From positions 1 to 7,692 of the forward strand of contig CAZGVW010000169.1 of the NCBI GenBank assembly GCA_964529265.1: 7,692 nt of DNA, in the 5' to 3' direction. The position numbers were made by a program, and so were the translations under genes. Shown here piece by piece: positions 1 to 6,700 of this stretch (within the stretch, counting starts at the first letter, position 1; each line of letters begins with the position of its first letter). Under the pieces are notes generated by a model that did not search any database, was not told where the DNA came from, and was given only the letters and a program-made list of their open reading frames with translations. This DNA is from CAZGVW01 sp964529265 (lineage in GTDB: Bacteria; Planctomycetota; Phycisphaerae; Phycisphaerales; UBA1924).

Positions 1-864
1 GACCAGGACCATGCCGTAGGGGCGGACACAGGCCGATTCGAAGCGTTTGCGCGTGGCCGCGGGCATGCCGAGGCGCTCGAGCTCGAAGAGCTCGACCGAT
101 CGCTTGTCGAGCAGGCGGATGACGACGCGCTCGCCGCGGGCTGTGGGCAGCGTGCCGATGCGGAGGTCCACCTCCTTGCCCGCGATCGTCACCGCGGCAC
201 GGCCGTCCTGGGGCAGGCGGCGCTCGGCGATGTCCATCTGGCCCATCACCTTGACGCGGCTCACGAGTGGCAGGAGCAGGCGCTGGGGCAGCCGCCGCGC
301 CTCAACCAGCGCGCCGTCGATCCGGAAGCGGACGACCAGGCAGTCGCCCTCGGGCTGGGCGTGCACGTCGCTGGCCCGGCGCGACAGGGCCTCGAAGAGC
401 AGGCCGTTGACGAGGCGCACCACCGGGGCGCGGCCCGCCGTCTGGAGGAGGTCGCGCTCGTCCGCGGCAAGGAGCGCGGCGAAATCGCGATCGTCGAGGC
501 CATCGCCGGCGTCGATCTCGCTGGCGCCTGATCGCGCCAAGCTCGGGGCTCCGGCGCGATCCTGCGCCATCTCGTCCAACGCGGCGGCGATCGCCTCCGC
601 GTCGCCGCGGACCGCGACCACCGGGCGGCCGAGGCGGGCGGCGACATTGTGGGCGACAAGGTCGTCCTCCTCGCGCCCCGAAACGATGAGCGTCTCCCTG
701 CCATTCTGGTCAAGGCCCTGACTGATCACGAGCCTCTCGCGGGCGAACTCGAGCGGGACCAGTGCGGCGAACTCGGCGCTTACGCGGTGGATGTCGATGC
801 CGGCGCCGCCACTCTTCGCCGCCCCGTTCTCCGCGATGATCGGCTTGGCTTCGAGATCGGGCAC
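1..864 (-). CDS. gspE: Type II secretion ATPase GspE (PilB/GspE family), C-terminus cut by window edge
   Basis: Cytoplasmic ATPase that powers pseudopilus assembly in type II secretion. 288 residues are visible. Residues 30-100 look like the GspE/PilB N-terminal domain (EFAALVPLEFARERLV, then a helix-rich stretch). A variable acidic/Ala-rich linker follows at about 102-143. The family-specific N2 region comes next: APVVRLVN at 146-153, RRASDVHAQP at 162-171, VVRFRIDG at 177-184, SRVKVMGQMDIAERRLPQDG at about 202-221, and GTLPTARGERVVIRLL at 237-252. The window ends at RPYGMVLV, where the family continues directly into Walker A (GPTGSGKT type), so the nucleotide-binding half lies outside. I chose the GTG at 864 because GAGG sits 8 nt upstream and no ATG or GTG lies between it and the gspD stop. 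The frame is open back to that stop, so a rarer start is possible. It lies 72 nt after gspD on the same strand, probably in one operon. A PilB role in type IV pili is the alternative; the neighbouring GspD-type secretin favours GspE. Confidence 0.93.
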   Translation of the reverse strand, partial: MPDLEAKPIIAENGAAKSGGAGIDIHRVSAEFAALVPLEFARERLVISQGLDQNGRETLIVSGREEDDLVAHNVAARLGRPVVAVRGDAEAIAAALDEMAQDRAGAPSLARSGASEIDAGDGLDDRDFAALLAADERDLLQTAGRAPVVRLVNGLLFEALSRRASDVHAQPEGDCLVVRFRIDGALVEARRLPQRLLLPLVSRVKVMGQMDIAERRLPQDGRAAVTIAGKEVDLRIGTLPTARGERVVIRLLDKRSVELFELERLGMPAATRKRFESACVRPYGMVLV

Positions 865-902
865 CGTGAAGGCCTCGTTCGATTGCGGGCGGTTGGGAGA
901 TT

Positions 903-916
903 CCAGGAGTTCCTGG
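903..916. repeat. Small inverted repeat in the gspD-gspE gap
   Basis: CCAGGA and TCCTGG face each other across 2 nt in the 72-nt gap between gspD and gspE. As RNA this could be a 5-bp stem with a 4-nt loop. No T-run follows on the minus strand, so it does not look like an intrinsic terminator. It could be a weak processing or attenuation element, or chance. The rest of the gap shows nothing recognisable apart from the ribosome site proposed for gspE. Confidence 0.3.
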
Positions 917-936
917 GTCTTGGGTGTTCCGGGGGG

Positions 937-3228
937 TTATTCGATCCAGATCGGCGCGAGCGCGGGCGTGCCGTCCCAGACGCCGGCGTCCGCCAGATCC
1001 GGCCCCGAGAGTGTCCGCAGGTCTTCGAAACCCGGATCCCGGAGAACGGTGGCCCGGATGAAGACGTAGAAGCGGGAGCGCGTCTCCGATCGACCGGTCG
1101 TGCCGAAGAGGGCCCCCAGGATCGGGATGCGGCCGATGAGGGGCACGCGCGTCGTGCTCTTCCCGTAGGTGCGGTCGTCCACGCCTCCGATCACCACCGT
1201 GTAGCCGTCGGGGATCGTTACGGACCCCTCGACGCTGTTCTGCTGGCTCGGGGGCGGGATCACGCCGCCATCCTGCGTGGTCGTCGATTCGCCCGTGAAG
1301 GCGCTGAGCTCGACGGAGTAGTCAAGGAGCAGGTGGTCGCCCTCGGCGATCTGGGGCGTCACGGTGATCGTGGTGCCGGCGTCCTCCGTCCCGCCGAAGC
1401 TCGTGGTCGCCACCGTGTCCGAGGCGTTGATGCTGGTGAAGGGCTGCCGATTCACCGCCCTGAGCGTCGTGGTGGCGTTGTTGTTCGCGAGCGCCTTGGG
1501 CGAGCTGAGCGTGCGGCCCTCGTTCACGCTCTCGACGGCGCGCACCAGGGCCTGGAAGTCGCCCGGGTTGATGATCACGCCCGTGAGCCCAGTTCCCGCG
1601 CCGAGGGCCCCGCTCATCGAGGTCAGGCCGAAGAGGGAGGAGAGGTCGACGGAGGTGGACCCGATCTCGAACTGGCCGCGCAGCTCGACGCCGATGTCCA
1701 GCGCCTCCCCCTCGCTCATCGTCACCAGCGTCGCCTCGATCATCACCTGCGGCTGGCGGCGGTCGAGCAGGCGAACGAGTTCCTCGAGCTGGTCGAGCAG
1801 CGAGGGATCCCCCACGCCGATGAGCGTGTTCGTGGGCTGATCGAGGGTGAGCGCCAACGGGACACCGGACCGGTCTCCGCGCGGGACGGTCGGCGCCGCC
1901 GCGGGGGGTGGCGCCCCCCCGGCTTGATCGGCCGTTGCCGCCAGCGCCGCGGCGTCCGAGGCACGGAGGCCGCCTGAATCGCGCGAAGATGACATCCCCC
2001 GCGCGCCGTAGTCCTCGGCGGGCGCACCGAGCGCGACAAGCCCCTCCGCGAGGAGCGACTGCAATGTCGCCTGCAGATCTGCGGCGCTTCGGTTGCGGAT
2101 CACGAAACTGCGCATCACGCGCCGCGACGTCGGCGGCGCGGCGTTGACGCGCTCGATAAACTCCGCCACGCGCGCGTGGTCCCGGGCGGTGGCGTGCACG
2201 ATGATCGCGCCGGTGAGCCTGTCGACGAACACCCGCGGCGCCTCGGCCGTGCGGGCCGCGCCGCCGCTCGACAGGAGTTCGCGGAGGGTCGCCGCGAGAT
2301 CCTCGAGGGGAACGCCCGCGGCGGCGTATGTCCGCAACTCGAGCGCCGGCCGCACGTCGAACTCCGCGATCAGGCGCCGCAGTTCGTCCGCGCGCGACGC
2401 GGCCGCCACCACCATGAGCCGGCGACCATCGGGCAGCGGGACCCCCAGGGCGCCGGTCCCCGTCGCCGTGGGGGAACGCGCCGCGGCGGACCGCGGATCG
2501 AGCGACTGCCGCGCCAGCAACGCCTGCTGTAGGAGCGTCGCGACCTCCTCGGGCGCCGCGTGCTCCAACTCCACGATGAACGACGAGATCGTCTCCGGGG
2601 GGGCGTCGAGCTGCTCGAGGAGCGCCAATGCCTGCTCCACGCGGCGCCGCACGTCGGCGATGAGCAGGAGCCGGCCGGCGCCGAGCGCCTTGACGGTTCC
2701 CGTCTGCGGCGTGAGCAAGGGCGTGAGCGCCGTGGCGGCTTCCGATGGATCAAGCGAACGCAGGCGCACGACGGCCGAGACGAACGTCGCGCGCGGCTGC
2801 GCCTGCATTCCTTCGCCAGGCAGCGCAAGCGCCTGGTGCGCCGCGGCGGCCTGCGCCAAGGGAACGATCCGGAACAATCCCTCCTGCTCAGTCTCCACGA
2901 TCGCGAGCCCCTGGCTCTCGAGCGTCGCGGTCAGGACCCGCCATAGTTCCTCATCGTTCAGGGGTTCGCGCAGGCGCAGCGTCACACGCTGAGAAAGGTC
3001 CTTCGGCTGGTATTGCACCGAAACGTCGAGTCGCTGCGTGACAAGCTCGACAAGGCGCACCAGTTCAAGGTCGCCGGAGAGATCCAGCCACTGCAAAGTC
3101 AACGTCGTCGTCGGCACCCCATCAGCTTGGCCGCGCGCTGGCGCGCCGAATGCAAAAGCCGCGATGCACACAATGGATGGCGGTGCGGCGCCCACCGCCG
3201 CTCGAAGCGCCTTCGTCCGCAGATTCAT
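937..3228 (-). CDS. gspD: Type II secretion secretin GspD
   Basis: Outer-membrane secretin that forms the exit pore of the type II secretion system. It has 763 residues. A Sec signal peptide is visible: basic start (MNLRTKALR), hydrophobic stretch to about residue 28, likely cleavage near APARGQ (30-34). The N0 domain is at about 41-123 (LTLQWLDLSGDLELVRLVE). N1-type domains follow at about 149-210, 215-291, 297-363 and 371-490. The last contains a Ser/Ala/Pro/Gly-rich insertion of roughly 60 residues (396-455). The secretin core spans about 492-731, with QPQVMIEATLV, LANNNATTTL, GTTITVTPQI, GSVTIPDGYTVVIGG and the signature VPLIGRIPILGALFG (695-709). Only about 32 residues follow the last core strand, so no sizeable C-terminal pilotin-binding domain is seen. 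I chose the ATG at 3228 because AAGGGGGA ends 7 nt before it. An in-frame TTG at 3267 would add 13 residues but lacks a good ribosome site. PilQ is less likely because no AMIN domain is seen. Confidence 0.96.
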   Translation of the reverse strand: MNLRTKALRAAVGAAPPSIVCIAAFAFGAPARGQADGVPTTTLTLQWLDLSGDLELVRLVELVTQRLDVSVQYQPKDLSQRVTLRLREPLNDEELWRVLTATLESQGLAIVETEQEGLFRIVPLAQAAAAHQALALPGEGMQAQPRATFVSAVVRLRSLDPSEAATALTPLLTPQTGTVKALGAGRLLLIADVRRRVEQALALLEQLDAPPETISSFIVELEHAAPEEVATLLQQALLARQSLDPRSAAARSPTATGTGALGVPLPDGRRLMVVAAASRADELRRLIAEFDVRPALELRTYAAAGVPLEDLAATLRELLSSGGAARTAEAPRVFVDRLTGAIIVHATARDHARVAEFIERVNAAPPTSRRVMRSFVIRNRSAADLQATLQSLLAEGLVALGAPAEDYGARGMSSSRDSGGLRASDAAALAATADQAGGAPPPAAAPTVPRGDRSGVPLALTLDQPTNTLIGVGDPSLLDQLEELVRLLDRRQPQVMIEATLVTMSEGEALDIGVELRGQFEIGSTSVDLSSLFGLTSMSGALGAGTGLTGVIINPGDFQALVRAVESVNEGRTLSSPKALANNNATTTLRAVNRQPFTSINASDTVATTSFGGTEDAGTTITVTPQIAEGDHLLLDYSVELSAFTGESTTTQDGGVIPPPSQQNSVEGSVTIPDGYTVVIGGVDDRTYGKSTTRVPLIGRIPILGALFGTTGRSETRSRFYVFIRATVLRDPGFEDLRTLSGPDLADAGVWDGTPALAPIWIE

Positions 3229-3235
3229 CGCCAAG

Positions 3236-3243
3236 TCCCCCTT
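3236..3243 (-). promoter_or_regulatory. Ribosome binding site of gspD
   Basis: On the minus strand AAGGGGGA ends 7 nt before the ATG at 3228. This decides the start in favour of that ATG over the in-frame TTG at 3267 and places the basic end of the signal peptide correctly. Confidence 0.65.
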
Positions 3244-3245
3244 TT

Positions 3246-3416
3246 TTAGAGGAAGCGCTTTCGCCAATCGCGATCATACTCGATCGCGTCATCGTGGCCC
3301 ATCGCCAATCGCCAAGTCACTTCGTCCTCCTCGGTCTTCTCGCAGAAAGGGGAGACGTCCCCCGCGCCAGGGTGGGGAGGTCGTCCAGTCCAGTTCGCAA
3401 GTGCCCACAGATTCAT
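3246..3416 (-). CDS. Possible small ORF (56 aa) immediately upstream of gspD, uncertain
   Basis: An ATG-started frame of 56 codons begins MNLWALANWTGRPPHPGAG, continues through an acidic stretch (CEKTEEDEV) and ends DRDWRKRFL. Its stop overlaps the A-run before the gspD ribosome site, 17 nt before the gspD ATG. The composition is protein-like (three Trp, balanced charges) rather than the Arg/Ala-rich pattern of high-GC shadow frames. However, no ribosome site sits next to its ATG, and the frame stays open upstream to a TGA near 3496. I recognise no family. It could be a leader peptide, a remnant of an older gene, or chance. It overlaps the 46-aa ORF in another frame, so at most one is likely to be real. 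Confidence 0.2.
   Translation of the reverse strand: MNLWALANWTGRPPHPGAGDVSPFCEKTEEDEVTWRLAMGHDDAIEYDRDWRKRFL
3273..3301 (-). promoter_or_regulatory. Weak promoter candidate for gspD
   Basis: On the minus strand TATGAT (3278 down to 3273) matches the sigma-70 -10 consensus at 5 of 6 bases, about 45 nt before the gspD ATG. Seventeen nt further upstream is TGGGCC, a poor -35. The site lies between TCGCCAA copies. It also lies inside the 56-aa frame, so it and that ORF may be mutually exclusive explanations. Confidence 0.22.
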
Positions 3417-3429
3417 CGGTTGCGCGCAT
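3289..3429 (-). CDS. Possible leader-type ORF (46 aa) with a good ribosome site, uncertain
   Basis: The frame starts MRATDESVGTCELDWTT and ends DLAIGDGPR. Its merit is a GGAGG (minus strand, 3439-3443) exactly 9 nt before the ATG, preceded by an A-run like the one before gspD. The protein has no recognisable domain, signal or membrane segment. It would end about 60 nt before gspD, so it could act as a translated leader. It overlaps the 56-aa frame. The short length and lack of a known family keep confidence low. Confidence 0.17.
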   Translation of the reverse strand: MRATDESVGTCELDWTTSPPWRGGRLPFLREDRGGRSDLAIGDGPR

Positions 3430-3485
3430 GGACTAAGTCCTCCTCGGCTTTTTTTGAGGATTTTGAGGAAATGCGCTGCGACATC

Positions 3486-3513
3486 TTGCTTTCATCGGCG
3501 CAATGAGTATTTT
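3486..3513 (+). promoter_or_regulatory. Weak promoter candidate for the RHS-like gene
   Basis: TTGCTT (3486-3491) and TATTTT (3508-3513) are 16 nt apart in the most AT-rich part of the intergenic region, facing the RHS-like gene. Matches to the sigma-70 consensus are only 3/6 and 4/6. CATAAT at 3683-3688 (5/6 to TATAAT) is an alternative -10 closer to the gene but has no good -35. Confidence 0.2.
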
Positions 3514-3713
3514 CTCACGCAAAGGCGCGCTGCCGTAGCTCCTTCTGTACATGGCGCAATTGCAACCAACGGCGCGCGAAGGCTTTTCTCAGGTAGCGCA
3601 CGCTGACGTCCGTGGGTGCGCGCCTGGGCGCCACTCTAAGGCGTTCACCAGAGAGCATGTCCATGATTCGCGCAGTCGTCAGCATAATCGCAGCCGCATC
3701 GCGTTTCTCGTTT

Positions 3714-3720
3714 GAGGTGG
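3714..3720 (+). promoter_or_regulatory. Ribosome binding site of the RHS-like gene
   Basis: GAGGTGG lies 7 nt before the ATG at 3728. An in-frame TGA at 3713-3715 excludes any start further upstream, which fixes this ATG as the first possible one. Confidence 0.6.
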
Positions 3721-3727
3721 ATCTCGC

Positions 3728-6700
3728 ATGAGCTGTCCAGGCTTCCCCAAGCAGACTCCTCGTTATGCCTCTTATGCGGGCGCAGTAGCAGCAGCATGCC
3801 TGTGTTCGTCGACGCTTGCCTACTGGCCCTACAAGTGTGAGCCGCCGCTCTCGGACGGCCCGGCGTTTCCGTCCTGCGGCCCAGACGCGCCGGGGGCGTG
3901 GACACGAACGAGCGATCCAATTGATGCCTATGGTGGCCACAAGGTGGAGCGTGTGGTCGATCTGTCAATCCAACTTAGCGGCGGCGCTTTCGAGATTCTG
4001 CGAGAATACTCCAGCCACAAGTCCAACGACGTCGCCTATCGCGGGACCTTGTCTACGTGGATGCTCTCACCCTTTGTCTCAACGTACGAATGCGGATTCG
4101 ACCATATTCACGTGACATCCGGCTCTGCGACCTTTTTGACTACGCTTGAGGAGCAGCCGCCCCTAGGCTCTGGCATCTGGAGTGCCGGCGGCCCTACCGC
4201 CCAGACGATCGAGGCAGAAGTAGCTCAGGTTTCGATGAACGGAGCGAACAACCCCACTTGGCGTCGCGTGTACACACTCAAGGAGCCTGGGGCATGGCGA
4301 AAGATGTTCTATCGGACAACGGAGCACGCTAACGACTCGGTCCCCCCTGGTCAGCAACTTGACACGACGGGCCTTTCTGGTTCGAATCATAGCTTGGATG
4401 GTATGCTTGCGCAAGAACGCGACGCCTATGGCAATACTCGCTCATATGAGTACCAACTTTTGCCGAACGGGGTCTTCGACAACGTGCGGAGAGCAACTCT
4501 AAGCACGATCTGGTGCCGCACACCTGCTGACGGAGACGACGTCCTACAGGCGAAGATCGTCTTTGAGTGGGCCCAACCATTCGAGACATTGGTGTACTAT
4601 CGTCTCAAACGAATCCGCGTGCTGCGACCGACGGACCCTCCAAGTGAAGACCCCAATGATCTACAGGAGGTGCAGAGAGTCACCTACTACTATCTGAACG
4701 ACTTCATACCGTACCTGTCGACAATCGACGCTGATGTTGGCAGATTCGACGATTCCGGCGGGAGTGAGCCGGCATTTGCCGACCTTGTGCAGGTGTGCTA
4801 CTACGAGCGCGTCGATGGCGATGCGTCCGTTGCAGTCACGACTGAGGCGCTTGGGGATTCGCTCGGGTATGCGGCCAGCGAGCACATCCGTCAGTATCGG
4901 TACCATGATGGAGAGGGGCGGACTTTCGGGCCGTCGCTTCCTCCTTCAAATGCGCTGCTGTCCCTCTTGGATGGCGAGTACCCCACCGAAATCGATTCTA
5001 GTGGGGAGGTGGGCTCCTTTGTTGAGCCGACAGAGATACCGGCGCAGGGCAGGGTTCATCAGCTTAAGATGGTCGTCGAGCCAGAGCAGATGGAGCGCTT
5101 CAGCCAGATGTGGATTGATGCAGGCCTCACGTCGATGCCGACTGCGGACCTTGCGACCTACTTGCTTTCAAAGCCGGATGGCCATGTGCTCATTTCTCAG
5201 CCTACGGTGCAACTGGCAGATTTGGCATCGAATTTTATTTCATATGACGTGGAAGATGAAGAGTACCGCATCCAGAAGCAGCTTGTGCGGGGAGGCGGGT
5301 GTGGGTGCGGCGGGAGCGCTGGCGATCGATTGATCGAGTACGAGTTTGTCAAGGCGCCTCTTGAATCCGACTATGTGCAGACAACGCTCCTGCGCGAGCG
5401 CCATAGAGAGACAGTGATTTCATTTCATGAGGACGCGTACGCAGAGTGGGGGTATGATTTCGCTGCGACGGGTATTTTTGAATTTGAGCTACCTCATTTG
5501 GCGTCCGCCACGCCGTATCTCGTCAATGCGGTCTACGGTGAACCGGAGGCTTCCGGCGAGCCTGATCGATGGGTGACTCACTATGTCTACGATCGAAGCC
5601 CCGAGACTGACACTCAGCGAACGCTAGTGCGAGTCATGACGCCCGCGGCAGCGGCTCTCTACACCCCCGGAGACACAGAGGAACCACCGTTCTACGAGGC
5701 GAATGAGGATGCTGGCCTCGTCTATGGCTATGGATACACGGCCGACAACCGAAGGTCGGAGAGCCGCGTGCGCGCGGGTGCGGGGGAAGGGGCGTCAGAT
5801 TTGGAGGTCGGCGCTGCTCTTGCTTCCTTTGTAGCGTTGCAGCGCGCGCAGTATGGCACCGGGACGGGCCCCGGCAGCGGCGGGTACTTCCACAATGCGG
5901 CGTCGATCGAGGGATTCATCGTTGCGCCGTCCGTGGAGCCCCCTCCCACGTCGGAGCAGATTCGGGCGCTTGTGTATGGCCACTACGACGTGGATGGCGA
6001 CGCGAACCCGGACGAGGCGATCGCGTGGGTGCGGTCAGCGACCGCCGTCGAACCGGAAAGCGAGAACGGCGTCGGGGGCGTCGCGTACAGCTTCGAAGTC
6101 TACGATCGTCGCGGTCAAAGCGTGTGGAGCATCGCGGCGGACGGCGCACGCGCGAGGCGCGAGTACAACGACCTTGGACACCTTGTTCGCGAGACGCGAA
6201 ACGCGGCGAGTTCCTCAAGCGATTTCGACGACTTCCCCGGGCTCAACAGCGCCCTTTCGGCCGTGGGCTTGAGTGCGGACCGCAACGCCGATGGCGGCTC
6301 GCTGACGACGGAGTATCGATGCGATTTGCTCGGTCGGGTTGTCGAGGTCACCCAGCCCGGCGGGGTCAAGAGCTACGTCCGCCGGACGATGCGGGCGGTG
6401 CCATCCGCATTCACGGGCTTCGTCTCCCTGAGCAGGGCGATGTACTCCGAGGCGCATGTGCCCCACGAGCTTGAGTCGGGCGCCTTCGCTGGCCCGGTCA
6501 GAATCTCTTGGATGACCGCGGCCGACCGCGTTGTCGCGACGAGCACCTATGCGCTCGAAGAGGAGAGCGTGGAGTACTCCGAGAGCACGAGTCTGGAGGA
6601 TCACCCGATCGAATCAATCACGCTCGGGCAGGAACTCTCCCGAACGATCCACGAACGAGATCTTCACGGGCGCGATCTGCGTGAGCATTTCTGGCATCGC

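Larger units (their letters stand above)
3228..3315 (+). repeat. Cluster of four direct TCGCCAA repeats around the gspD start
   Basis: The heptamer TCGCCAA (TTGGCGA on the gspD coding strand) occurs at 3228-3234, 3261-3267, 3302-3308 and 3309-3315, always in the same orientation. The last two are adjacent. Longer matches extend from it: ATCGCCAAGTC at 3227-3237 and 3308-3318, and TCGCCAATCGC at 3261-3271 and 3302-3312. The first copy touches the gspD start codon and the others lie where a gspD promoter would be. A binding-site array for a regulator of gspDE is one reading. Leftovers of small local duplications is another. The repeats are seen directly; the function is inferred. Confidence 0.55.
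3220..3447 (+). repeat. Further 11-bp direct repeats in the gspD upstream region
   Basis: CAGATTCATCG occurs at 3220-3230 and 3408-3418. GTCCTCCTCGG occurs at 3324-3334 and 3437-3447. On the minus strand the first pair contains an ATGAATCTG start context, once at the real gspD start and once at a short upstream ORF. The second pair reads as an AGGAGGAC ribosome-site-like block. A poly-A block (CCTC, then T or A, then AAAAAAG) also precedes both the gspD start and the 3429 ORF. This suggests that the 5' end of gspD was partly duplicated and then diverged. Confidence 0.5.
3229..3727. other. Divergent intergenic region between gspD and the RHS-like gene
   Basis: This 499-bp region separates two divergently transcribed genes and must carry the start signals for at least the RHS-like gene. 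It contains a TCGCCAA direct-repeat cluster near gspD, several 11-bp direct repeats, two overlapping short minus-strand ORFs, an AT-richer stretch around 3445-3520 with a 7-T run, and weak promoter candidates. From about 3520 to 3712 I see no recognisable RNA gene, terminator or convincing coding sequence. If the promoter suggested at 3486-3513 is correct, that stretch would be a 5' leader of roughly 200 nt. Confidence 0.7.

Noticed and set aside
903..936. Intrinsic terminator between gspD and gspE
   Set aside because: The small inverted repeat has a stem of only 5-6 bp and no U-run follows on the transcribed strand.
649..1977. Plus-strand open frame of 442 codons opposite gspE and gspD
   Set aside because: It is antisense to well-conserved GspD and GspE motifs. 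Its Arg/Gly/Asp/Ala-rich composition is typical of a GC-driven shadow frame.
2093..2992. Plus-strand open frame of 299 codons opposite gspD
   Set aside because: It is Ser/Arg/Ala-rich low-complexity sequence antisense to the GspD N domains.
3229..3267. N-terminal extension of gspD from a TTG at 3267
   Set aside because: It would add 13 residues before the basic start of the signal peptide, and the strong ribosome site serves the ATG at 3228.
3150..3506. Plus-strand open frames across the gspD start and the intergenic region
   Set aside because: They begin opposite the gspD signal peptide, have no clear ribosome site and no recognisable protein features.
3515..3940. Minus-strand open frame of 141 codons covering part of the intergenic region
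   Set aside because: About half of it is antisense to the RHS-like signal region. The intergenic half (ending ELRQRAFA) is basic and somewhat helical, but it has no good ribosome site or family match. A short gene in 3515-3710 cannot be fully excluded.
4734..5333. Plus-strand open frame of 199 codons inside the RHS-like gene
   Set aside because: It lies in another frame of the RHS-like ORF, which is continuous here and carries recognisable motifs.
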